From Proteobacteria bacterium UBA3413 (GTDB lineage Bacteria > Pseudomonadota > Gammaproteobacteria > Magnimaribacterales > D2472), in the NCBI GenBank assembly GCA_002358345.1, contig DEOR01000006.1:14445-20547 (forward strand): DNA of 6,103 bases, given 5' to 3'. A program made the translations under genes and the position numbers. Shown piece by piece: positions 1 to 6,103 of the stretch. Every line of letters begins with the position of its first letter. Within the stretch, counting starts at the first letter, position 1. The notes beneath the pieces are model-generated. The model saw only the letters and a list, made by a program, of their open reading frames with translations, was not told where the DNA came from and made no database searches.

Positions 1-3000
1 TTAAACGGAATCCTTGTTAACTTGATTTAGCAGCTCTGCGTTGCCGCCAATGGCAACTGTATTGATGGAGATAATTCTCTCATCAATAAATTGAATTAAA
101 TAATTTGGGCCACCAGCTTTAAAGCCAGTGCCAGATAGGTTTTTTCCGCCAAATGGCTGAGTTTGAACTACCGCGCCAATAATGTCTCTATTAATGTATG
201 TGTTACCGGCAGACACAAGGCTAGCAGCGTGAATGGCTCTGGCATCTATTCTTGTGTGGACGCCAAAGGTTAAGGCATAGCCTTTGGAATCAATATTAGT
301 TAGATGCTTATCTAAAGTTGTTTCGCTAAACTGCATGACATGCAAAATAGGACCAAATTTTTCTTCATTAAGCGTGTCAAGGGAGTGCATCTCGATTAAA
401 GTTGGAGAGAAGAATTGTTCGAGACTGTTGCTATTAAGCTTCGGTTGATAGATAGAAACCCATGATGGATCAGATTGCTTTAGATAATTAGAAAGTTTCT
501 TGGCAGCATCAATCGAAATAATGGGCCCCATATCCACATCTAAATGTTCTGGACTCCCGATAATCATCTCATCCATCATGCCTTTGAGCATCGACAAAAG
601 CTCATCATAAATTTTCTCATGAACTAGCAGCAGTCTTAATGCAGAGCATCTTTGGCCAGCTGAATTAAAGGCTGACCTCATAATATCATCGCAGGCACGC
701 TCTATGAGAGCGCTAGAGTCTACCACCATGGAGTTCAAGCCGCCTGTTTCTGCGATCAAGGGAACGATCTTTCCTGGTTTTTTAGCCAAGGTATGATGAA
801 TATTTTTTGCGGTCCTCAATGAGCCTGTGAAGACAACCATATCTATGAGTTGAGACTCAATGATGGCATGACCAAGCTCTCCACCTCCCAATAGCAGGTG
901 AAGCGCGTCTCTGGGCAGGCCATGATTAAAAAATAAATTAATGGCCTTGCTGGCAATTAACGGAGTGTGCTCAGAAGGTTTGGCAATGACTGTATTTCCA
1001 GTAACAAGCGCAGCGGCAATCTGGCCCAAGGTGATAGCAAGTGGGAAATTCCAAGGGCTGATACAGACAACCAAGCCCTTGGGGCAATATTCCAATATAT
1101 TGTTTTCACCCGTTGGACCCAATTGAGCAGACTGTGCATTGAAAGCCTGCGATTGATCAGCATAGTATCTTAAGAAATCAACACATTCTCTTATCTCATC
1201 ATGAGCATCTTGAGTGGTTTTTCCAGCCTCATGAATCATTAGATCAATAAACTCTAAGGATAAATTCTCAATAGAATCGGCCACCTTCATCAATACCGAG
1301 GCTCGATCATCTATAGGGGTATTCCGCCAATCCAAGGAGTCTGTAAACGTTAATTTTTTAATGTGAGCGGGGTCTGAGAAATATACCTTGCCAATAATCG
1401 ATTGATTGCATATTGAGTTCGACACCACACCTTCAAGGTGAGTTAGTGCATAGGAGCTAACTCCAAATATATCCATGGGATTTATCTGCACTTTATTGAT
1501 GGCTTGAGAGATGCTATCAAGACATTCGTGTTCGCTTAAATCTAGTCCAGCAGAATTAATTCTTGGCAGATAAATCTCATTAGGCAATGGAAGATTGGAT
1601 AGGGTTTTTAAATCCAGCTGGGCTTGAATTTCCTCAGCTGGATTTATAGCCAGATCGCTTACTGGAATCTTTGCGCTTAGGTACTGATTGATAAAGGAGC
1701 TATTGGCTCCATTTTCTAACAGCCTTCGAACCAAATAAGGCAGCAACTCCTTGTGCTTGCCGATTGGGCAATAAACACTGGTGCTATTAAAGTGCTTAAA
1801 GGTCTCTGAGCAGGCTGAATAAAGAAGCTCGCCCATGCCGTAGAGTCTTTGAAATTCTATCTGTTTACTTTGATCTTCAGACAAGCTCAGAATTGATGAG
1901 ATGGTGTGAGCATTATGAGTAGCAAAACTTGCCTCAAGATTTGGTGCTTCTATTAACTGCTTGGCGGTAACTAAATAATTAATGTCGGTTAGTTTTTTAT
2001 TGGTAAAAACAGGGTAGCCTGCCAAGCCTTTAACTTGGGCATTTTTAATTTCATAATCCCAGTAAGCCCCTTTCACAAGCCTGACATGCATGGTTTCTCT
2101 TTGCTGGGTTAAGTTGTCTAAATATCTAATGACTTGGGAAGATCTTTTGCCATAAGCTTGCACTGCCAAGCCTAGTTTAGGCCAGGATTTAATGTCTGGG
2201 TCCAAGGCCAAGTCTTGGATCAATGAAAGGCTCAAGGAGAGTCGATCTTGCTCCTCAGCATCAATAGTCACCGGCACGTCATTTGCGATGGCTGCAATCA
2301 CTAGATCCCTAGCTCTTGGCAGTAAAAAATCTTTTACCTCATTTGCGTGCAAGGCATCGTACTTGGAATATAAAGCAGATAACTTAATGGAGATCCCATG
2401 GGCAAGATTCTGAGCGCCATTGATCTGACCGATCGATTGAATGGCCGAAAGGTAAGATTCAAAGTAACTGTCTGATTGAGCATTATTTCTAGAGGCCTCT
2501 CCCAGCATATCAAAGGAACACCTATGGGCATGGAGCCAGTTAGAAGTTTGTAACTCGTCAATTTCTTGAGCGCAGACAAACTCTTTGCTCAAAATTTGCA
2601 TGGCCATCTGCACAGCTTCTCTAATAGATGCTTCGCCTATTTTCTTGCCGAGAGAAACGAGCCAATAGTTCTCTAGGCTGCCAGAAGTTTGAAGGAATTT
2701 CTTAGAGAACTCTAGGCCCCAGGTGGCGGAGTTCACAAGAAAGCTCTCGGCTCGGCCCAGGTGTTCTGCCCAGCTGGCCGAAGTCAGTTTTTCATTGATT
2801 AAGCTATCTCTCGTTAGGTTATCAGGAATCCTCATTAATGATTCTGCCAGGCACATCAGGGCAATGCCCTCAGAGTTCGACAGCCCATACTCCTCCATAA
2901 AAACATCGAGCTTGGTGCGTTGTTTTTTATTATCTCGACACAGCTGAATCAGGGCTTCCGTGTTTTCAGCTATGGAGGGTTTTTGAAGAAATGCTGCTTG

Positions 3001-3063
3001 CGAGAGCAAAGATTTTGCTAGCTCATATTCGCTTTTAAATTTATCTTTGCTGCTGAAATTCAT
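1..3063 (-). CDS. putA: Bifunctional proline dehydrogenase / L-glutamate-gamma-semialdehyde dehydrogenase PutA (short form)
   Basis: This 1020-residue enzyme oxidises proline to P5C with FAD, then P5C/glutamate semialdehyde to glutamate with NAD. In this family electrons pass to membrane quinone. The N-terminal arm is at about 15-125. The PRODH barrel (about 180-460) has K227, D268, the RLVKGAYWD motif at 328-336, Y431, Y443 and R446/R447, matching E. coli PutA K329, D370, Y437 (here Y334), Y540, Y552 and R555/R556. The ALDH-type domain (about 540-1000) has SPWNF at 669-673, K695, catalytic E772 and C806, EEKFGP at 900-905 and a QPFGG...SGTG motif near 969-980. Both active sites look intact. 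It lacks the N-terminal ribbon-helix-helix DNA-binding domain and the C-terminal extension of the roughly 1300-residue trifunctional forms, so it should not repress its own gene. The ATG at 3061-3063 is supported by homology starting within about 15 residues. The gene begins 20 bases after the permease stop and ends with TAA at the window edge. Confidence 0.97.
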   Translation of the reverse strand: MNFSSKDKFKSEYELAKSLLSQAAFLQKPSIAENTEALIQLCRDNKKQRTKLDVFMEEYGLSNSEGIALMCLAESLMRIPDNLTRDSLINEKLTSASWAEHLGRAESFLVNSATWGLEFSKKFLQTSGSLENYWLVSLGKKIGEASIREAVQMAMQILSKEFVCAQEIDELQTSNWLHAHRCSFDMLGEASRNNAQSDSYFESYLSAIQSIGQINGAQNLAHGISIKLSALYSKYDALHANEVKDFLLPRARDLVIAAIANDVPVTIDAEEQDRLSLSLSLIQDLALDPDIKSWPKLGLAVQAYGKRSSQVIRYLDNLTQQRETMHVRLVKGAYWDYEIKNAQVKGLAGYPVFTNKKLTDINYLVTAKQLIEAPNLEASFATHNAHTISSILSLSEDQSKQIEFQRLYGMGELLYSACSETFKHFNSTSVYCPIGKHKELLPYLVRRLLENGANSSFINQYLSAKIPVSDLAINPAEEIQAQLDLKTLSNLPLPNEIYLPRINSAGLDLSEHECLDSISQAINKVQINPMDIFGVSSYALTHLEGVVSNSICNQSIIGKVYFSDPAHIKKLTFTDSLDWRNTPIDDRASVLMKVADSIENLSLEFIDLMIHEAGKTTQDAHDEIRECVDFLRYYADQSQAFNAQSAQLGPTGENNILEYCPKGLVVCISPWNFPLAITLGQIAAALVTGNTVIAKPSEHTPLIASKAINLFFNHGLPRDALHLLLGGGELGHAIIESQLIDMVVFTGSLRTAKNIHHTLAKKPGKIVPLIAETGGLNSMVVDSSALIERACDDIMRSAFNSAGQRCSALRLLLVHEKIYDELLSMLKGMMDEMIIGSPEHLDVDMGPIISIDAAKKLSNYLKQSDPSWVSIYQPKLNSNSLEQFFSPTLIEMHSLDTLNEEKFGPILHVMQFSETTLDKHLTNIDSKGYALTFGVHTRIDARAIHAASLVSAGNTYINRDIIGAVVQTQPFGGKNLSGTGFKAGGPNYLIQFIDERIISINTVAIGGNAELLNQVNKDSV

Positions 3064-3071
3064 TGGAATAT

Positions 3072-3077
3072 ATTATC
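3072..3077 (-). promoter_or_regulatory. Possible -10-like element (GATAAT) before putA
   Basis: On the minus strand GATAAT (5 of 6 to TATAAT) lies 8 bases before the putA ATG, inside the 20-base gap after the permease gene. A start site 7-8 bases downstream would give an essentially leaderless putA transcript. I found no convincing -35 box at 16-18 bases. The same bases overlap GGTGA, which could be a Shine-Dalgarno sequence, but its spacing of about 12 bases is long. This is weak evidence for an internal promoter; read-through from the operon is enough to explain expression. Confidence 0.25.
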
Positions 3078-3083
3078 ACCACT

Positions 3084-4172
3084 TTAATTAGCTACTTCTT
3101 TCCAAACAAAGTATTTAACTGCAACAAAAAAGCTAATAGCCATCCAAACCACCAGACCAAGAGCTGTAGAATTCAGTGCCAGCAATGATGCTCCGTCGTT
3201 TGAAATGCCTCTAAGGCCAGAAACCACCACACTTAATGGAAGAGCCTGGGCTATGGGTTGGAGCAACTCATGCAGCGAGGTAATGGGAAAAAACACACCA
3301 GAGAGTATTAGTTGGGGGAAAGTAGTTAACGCAACAATGGGTCGAATGGCCTCTTGTGTTTTAGCAAGGCTGCCCAAGAAAAACCCTATGCACAGGAAGA
3401 TAAAAGTTCCAAGAATGACCATGCCATAAAGCGACAAAAGACTGCCAGCAATCTTAATATTAAGAAGCATGAGGGCTAGACCTAGGATGACTGAAATCTG
3501 TGTGAGAATAATCACCATTCTCGAGAGGATAATTGCCACGATAAAATCTTTTGCTTGAATGGGCGTTACAAAGAGTCTTTTTAGAATGCCCCTTCTTCTG
3601 TACTCGACAACATTAAAGCCACTACCAGCGATACATAGATTCATTAACATGTATGCCAGAATGCCTGGCAATAAAAAATCGATATAACGCTGAGGTCGAG
3701 CCTGAATGTCTTCTACCTCCAAGCTAAACATGGGCTCGATCTCCCTAATATCTCGCTCAATTGAAATAAGAGAGTTATTTAAGGTTTTCGCAATAGCATC
3801 AGCCTGCCTGACCTGGGCAGCATCTAACAGCAAAGTAATTTTGCTTGGCTCTTTGGCATCTTCAAAATTAGTAGGTATAACAATAAGTGCAGTTTGGTCA
3901 CCGTTAATCAGCTCTTGTTTTAGCTCAACAAGACCACCTTCGGTAACATTAAATAAAGGCTCTTGAGCAACCAAGTCAGAGAAATTGGCGGCCAGAGTGC
4001 TCTGAGATTGATTGACGAGGCCTAATTTAATTGGATCGGGCTCACCATCAGAAAACAAAAAAACTCCAGTAAAGATTAAAGGAAAAAGTAAAGTAAAAAC
4101 AATGGATTGCCTATCGCGCAAAAAAATTTTTAAAAAAACTGTTGCGAGGTGGAACTGCAAGGGAGTAATCAT
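3084..4172 (-). CDS. ABC-2 type transporter permease
   Basis: This 362-residue membrane protein is the transmembrane partner of the ATPase encoded just before it. It has the ABC2_membrane_3-like layout: a first helix at about 23-40, a large extracytoplasmic domain at about 41-162, then five helices at about 165-187, 210-237, 244-268, 277-298 and 336-357. The cytoplasmic loop between helices 2 and 3 has the typical ABC-2 coupling motif (EYRRRGILKRL, then TP, at about 190-204). The conserved segment LSGVFFP at 290-296 is in helix 5, as in DrrB/NatB/YadH-type exporters. The ATPase stop TAA directly abuts this ATG with no spacer, and an AGGGA Shine-Dalgarno sits in the end of the ATPase gene, so translation is probably coupled. 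The length and layout match a complete half-transporter that would work as a dimer. The substrate cannot be read; a lipid, drug or other small hydrophobic compound would be a guess. There is no sign of damage. Confidence 0.93.
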   Translation of the reverse strand: MITPLQFHLATVFLKIFLRDRQSIVFTLLFPLIFTGVFLFSDGEPDPIKLGLVNQSQSTLAANFSDLVAQEPLFNVTEGGLVELKQELINGDQTALIVIPTNFEDAKEPSKITLLLDAAQVRQADAIAKTLNNSLISIERDIREIEPMFSLEVEDIQARPQRYIDFLLPGILAYMLMNLCIAGSGFNVVEYRRRGILKRLFVTPIQAKDFIVAIILSRMVIILTQISVILGLALMLLNIKIAGSLLSLYGMVILGTFIFLCIGFFLGSLAKTQEAIRPIVALTTFPQLILSGVFFPITSLHELLQPIAQALPLSVVVSGLRGISNDGASLLALNSTALGLVVWMAISFFVAVKYFVWKEVAN

Positions 4173-4931
4173 TTAATCCCTCAGCTCATGGCCTGTTAAG
4201 GCAAGAAATACATCTTCAATATTTCCATGCAATTTAGCTTTAGGGGGCTCTGAAGCGTGTTCTAGAATAAGGTTCTGCGGGGTGTCTTCTGCAATAATCT
4301 TGCCTTGATCCATAATGGCAATGCGATCACAAAGGTATTCAGCTTCTTCCATGTTATGAGTGGTTAGCACAATGGTCATGCCTGAGTCATTGAGATCTCT
4401 GACCAGCTGCCAAAGATTGCGCTTGGCCTGGGGATCAAGGCCTGTTGTTGGTTCATCTAAAAAAAGAACTTTTGGGTCATTGACCAAAGCGCATGCAATA
4501 GAGAATCGCTGTTTTTGTCCCCCGGATAATTCCGCAGGTTTGGCCGAAGCTTTATCCTCCAAATTCACTCTTTTAAGTAACTCGATGGGATTAGGGCTTT
4601 GGGCATAAAGCTTGCCAAATAACACCAGCAATTCTGAAAGGCTCATGCGATCAAAATATTCATTCGCTTGCAATTGAACCCCAATAATTTTTTTCACTTC
4701 ATGGGTGCGCGTACTCACATCCAAACCATCAATAGAAGCGCTGCCTCCATCAATGTCATTAAGACCTTCAAGCATCTCTAGGGTGGACGTTTTTCCTGCG
4801 CCATTAGGACCCAGCAAACCATATATCTCACCTATTTTGATGCTAAAACTGATCCCATCCACAGCATTAAAGAACTCATTCTTCTTCTCAGAATGAGGGT
4901 AAGTTTTAACAAGGGCTTGAGCTGAGATAAT
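4173..4931 (-). CDS. ABC transporter ATP-binding protein with apparent non-canonical ATT start
   Basis: This is the ATPase subunit of a two-gene exporter (CcmA/DrrA/NatA-like), working on the inner face of the membrane with the permease that follows. Numbered from the ATT at 4929-4931 (252 residues), it has the A-loop tyrosine Y11, Walker A GPNGAGKT at 41-48, a Q-loop glutamine at 88, signature LSGGQ at 135-139, Walker B ending D159/E160, D-loop GLD at 164-166 and H-loop H192. All ATPase residues are present. The first ordinary in-frame start is the GTG at 4860-4862, which would remove the first beta strand and the A-loop (ISAQALVKTY, which fits the family N-terminus). No ATG, GTG or TTG lies in frame between it and the TAA at 4941-4943. 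The possible upstream starts are ATT at 4929-4931 and ATC at 4926-4928 or 4935-4937. I chose ATT because the family-like N-terminus then begins at residue 2 and AUU is a known natural start (infC). The product is secure; the exact start is not. Confidence 0.88.
   Translation of the reverse strand: MISAQALVKTYPHSEKKNEFFNAVDGISFSIKIGEIYGLLGPNGAGKTSTLEMLEGLNDIDGGSASIDGLDVSTRTHEVKKIIGVQLQANEYFDRMSLSELLVLFGKLYAQSPNPIELLKRVNLEDKASAKPAELSGGQKQRFSIACALVNDPKVLFLDEPTTGLDPQAKRNLWQLVRDLNDSGMTIVLTTHNMEEAEYLCDRIAIMDQGKIIAEDTPQNLILEHASEPPKAKLHGNIEDVFLALTGHELRD
4177..4181 (-). promoter_or_regulatory. Shine-Dalgarno AGGGA for the permease gene
   Basis: On the minus strand AGGGA lies 4 bases before the permease ATG, within the last codons of the ATPase gene. 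It supports the chosen permease start and translational coupling. It is the only well-spaced Shine-Dalgarno among the four operon genes. Confidence 0.6.
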
Positions 4932-4948
4932 GTTGATGTCTTATCTCA
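4923..4948. repeat. Perfect 8-bp inverted repeat over the dioxygenase stop and the ATPase start
   Basis: TGAGATAA at 4923-4930 and TTATCTCA at 4941-4948 are exact reverse complements separated by 10 bases. In the transcript this could form a hairpin. It contains the dioxygenase stop TGA (4946-4948), an in-frame TAA for the ATPase frame (4941-4943) and the candidate ATC and ATT starts. Only two of the eight pairs are G-C and no U-run follows, so it is not an intrinsic terminator. It could modulate ATPase translation or be a protein-binding palindrome. The repeat is seen directly; its function is inferred. Confidence 0.5.
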
Positions 4949-5839
4949 CTTTTTCTTGCTTAAGTATTCGTAGAGGGGAAAATCATAGCGGCTGGAGGCG
5001 GTAAATCTGCCGTTATGAGTCCAAGGTTTATAAGAGAGCTTTTTAACCGGCTTAATCACATCGCCCATCACCGTTACCCTCTGGATAATTCGCTCGCCAG
5101 TAAAATCATTTAAAACAAAATGTTGTGTGCAGCGATTATCCCACAGAGCCAAGGTTCCTTCTTGCCACTTGTGACGCACGGTAAAATCAGATTTTTTAAC
5201 CCAGTTAGTTAAAAATTTTAGGAGCATGTCGCTCTCTTCAATGCTCATCTCTACGATCCGCCTGGTGAAATGCTCGTTCACGTAGAGCACGTCCCCTTTG
5301 CCATCCGGATGTTTGCGAACAACCGGATGAATGGTCATTTGCTCAGGGCGAAAATGCGGAGCGGCATCATGCAAGGCAGAGAGCTCTTTACAAAGATCCT
5401 GCATGGGTTTAGATAAAGCAGCAAAGGCTTTAGATAGATTGGTCCACATGGTATCGCCGCCAACCTCTGGGCACTTGACCATGTGCAAAATAGACATCAA
5501 GGGAGGAGATTCCAAGAAGGTCATGTCTGTGTGCCATTCGTCTGCGACACCGCCACTGGATGCTGCTAGTTCAAAAATTTTAGGATGTTTGACGTTGGGG
5601 TTGCTAATATTTGGATGCCCTTCTAGCTTGCCAAACTTTTTTCCAAAAGCGACATGCTCGTCAATGGTTGGAGATTGATCTGGTAAAAATAGAACTAAGT
5701 GCTCTGCGAGAAGTTTTTTAATTACTTCAATATCGTTTTTCTTGAGGGACTGAATAGATAGACCGGTAAGCTCACTTCCAAGTGAGCCGCCTATTTTTTT
5801 TAAACTCCAGTTTTTAGGGAGTGAGATTCTTTTTGACAT
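4946..5839 (-). CDS. TauD/TfdA-family Fe(II)/2-oxoglutarate-dependent dioxygenase
   Basis: This 297-residue cytoplasmic enzyme should couple decarboxylation of 2-oxoglutarate to hydroxylation of a small substrate; taurine and related sulfonates and aryloxyacetates are known for the family. The iron-binding facial triad is visible: H103 and D105 in EWHTDMTF, and H240 in WDNRCTQH. T130 (in GGDT) and R250 match the 2-oxoglutarate ligands of E. coli TauD (T126, R266), R254 matches R270, and H75 matches the sulfonate-contacting H70. The length is close to the usual 280-300, and the ATG at 5837-5839 precedes the conserved start of the fold. The true substrate is not decided; I avoid the symbol tauD because no tauABC genes are present and substrates vary widely in this family. 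It is the first gene of the tight minus-strand run and its stop lies in the inverted repeat at the ATPase start. No well-spaced Shine-Dalgarno is visible. Confidence 0.92.
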   Translation of the reverse strand: MSKRISLPKNWSLKKIGGSLGSELTGLSIQSLKKNDIEVIKKLLAEHLVLFLPDQSPTIDEHVAFGKKFGKLEGHPNISNPNVKHPKIFELAASSGGVADEWHTDMTFLESPPLMSILHMVKCPEVGGDTMWTNLSKAFAALSKPMQDLCKELSALHDAAPHFRPEQMTIHPVVRKHPDGKGDVLYVNEHFTRRIVEMSIEESDMLLKFLTNWVKKSDFTVRHKWQEGTLALWDNRCTQHFVLNDFTGERIIQRVTVMGDVIKPVKKLSYKPWTHNGRFTASSRYDFPLYEYLSKKK

Positions 5840-5847
5840 ACCTAAGA

Positions 5848-5875
5848 ATTATCAACCTTGTAGGTAAAAAGGCAA
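5848..5875 (-). promoter_or_regulatory. Candidate sigma70 promoter for the dioxygenase-led operon
   Basis: On the minus strand TTGCCT (5870-5875, 4 of 6 to TTGACA) and GATAAT (5848-5853, 5 of 6 to TATAAT) are separated by 16 bases. The -10 ends 8 bases before the dioxygenase ATG, so transcription would begin at or within about 2 bases of the ATG, giving a leaderless message. This agrees with the lack of a properly spaced Shine-Dalgarno. The spacer holds a small palindrome, ACCT-TGT-AGGT (5855-5865), which might be an operator. The boxes are seen; promoter activity is inferred. Confidence 0.45.
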
Positions 5876-5888
5876 GAATTTAATGAAG

Positions 5889-5901
5889 GGTTATATTAAC
5901 C
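5889..5901. repeat. Short palindrome in the gap before the dioxygenase gene
   Basis: GGTTA at 5889-5893 and TAACC at 5897-5901 are exact reverse complements around a 3-base centre. It lies 13 bases upstream of the candidate -35 box in the 89-base gap (5840-5928) between the partial upstream gene and the dioxygenase gene. It could be a regulator site, but a palindrome this short in AT-rich DNA may be chance. Nothing else gene-like is seen in this gap. Confidence 0.2.
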
Positions 5902-5928
5902 AGAAACAGGAAGATGCTATAAAAGGGT

Positions 5929-6103
5929 TTATGCTGAGCGACGTTTTTTGTTTCTATAAAAAATGAGTTCTTGAATCCAATTCTTTTTCGTTGCCTCATG
6001 CATTGAAGAATGCTTTTCAGAAATAATTATTCTCCCACCATCCATGTCGACTCTTAATGAATCTGTTTTCATCACTCGTCCATCTGCAAGATGGACTTCG
6101 CCA
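5929..6103 (-). CDS. Unrecognised protein, C-terminal fragment (cut by window edge)
   Basis: A minus-strand frame is open from the window edge to TAA at 5929-5931 and gives 57 residues, read from 6102 downward. The fragment begins GEVHLADGRVMKTDSLRV, passes through a glycine-containing turn and a short hydrophobic strand (RIIIS), then a likely helix (about 33-50, including WIQELIFY), and ends with a basic tail, RNKKRRSA. It has no membrane segment. I do not recognise the family. An internal ATG at 6070-6072 would give a 47-residue protein, but because the frame stays open upstream of it, the end of a longer gene is more likely. It is on the same strand as the operon but 89 bases ahead, with a candidate promoter between, so it is probably a separate or only partly linked transcription unit. 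The composition looks coding and similar to its neighbours. Confidence 0.55.
   Translation of the reverse strand, partial: GEVHLADGRVMKTDSLRVDMDGGRIIISEKHSSMHEATKKNWIQELIFYRNKKRRSA

Noticed and set aside
2334..2579. 81-codon minus-strand frame overlapping putA in another frame
   Set aside because: It lies inside conserved PRODH coding sequence, with no separate homology or start signal.
3706..3966. 86-codon plus-strand frame inside the permease gene
   Set aside because: It is antisense to the extracytoplasmic domain of a complete permease and has no supporting features.
4360..4608. 82-codon plus-strand frame inside the ATPase gene
   Set aside because: It mirrors the signature and Walker B region of a clear ABC ATPase and is a shadow frame.
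4173..4862. Shorter ATPase starting at the GTG at 4860-4862
   Set aside because: It would remove the first beta strand and the A-loop tyrosine, although the in-frame upstream sequence encodes both and resembles the family N-terminus.
5331..5678. 115-codon open frame on the plus strand inside the dioxygenase gene
   Set aside because: It lies wholly antisense to a gene with clear catalytic motifs, has no recognisable domain, and is rich in residues expected from mirrored codons.
4946..5839. Naming the dioxygenase as true taurine dioxygenase (tauD)
   Set aside because: The facial triad and 2-oxoglutarate residues are general to the family, and no taurine transporter genes are present, so the substrate is left open.
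5889..5901. Palindrome considered as a terminator for the partial upstream gene
   Set aside because: The stem is only 5 bp and AT-rich, and no run of U follows on the minus strand.

Overview
The window reads as ordinary bacterial chromosome, most likely from a proteobacterium. The PutA protein is of the short proteobacterial type, and the base composition is moderately AT-rich by eye. I cannot place the organism below phylum. A marine or freshwater gamma- or betaproteobacterium is an inference from the PutA and TauD-type sequences, not something the window proves. There are no RNA genes, CRISPR arrays, insertion sequences or integration scars.

All genes lie on the minus strand, so transcription runs from high to low coordinates. 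At the right edge (5929-6102) is the last 57 codons of an unrecognised protein. An 89-base gap with a plausible sigma70-type promoter follows. Then come four closely packed genes: a TauD/TfdA-family Fe(II)/2-oxoglutarate dioxygenase (4946-5839), an ABC transporter ATPase (about 4173-4931), its six-helix ABC-2 permease (3084-4172) and a bifunctional proline dehydrogenase / P5C dehydrogenase, PutA (1-3063). The gaps are 14, 0 and 20 bases, so a single operon is likely. The coding density leaves no gene-free stretch over 300 bases.

The ATPase and permease clearly form one two-component exporter of the DrrAB/NatAB/YadGH type. PutA oxidises proline to glutamate. The dioxygenase oxidises an unknown small substrate and consumes 2-oxoglutarate, which glutamate catabolism can supply. 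No shared pathway for the four genes can be read from the sequence.

The most unusual point is the start of the ATPase gene. Its homologous N-terminus, including the A-loop tyrosine, lies upstream of the first ordinary in-frame start codon. The only in-frame candidates that keep it are ATT or ATC codons. They sit in a perfect 8-bp inverted repeat that also covers the dioxygenase stop codon. In addition, three of the four operon genes (dioxygenase, ATPase if ATT is the start, and putA) have GATAAT or GATAAG exactly 8 bases before the start codon. That is where a -10 element would give leaderless mRNA.
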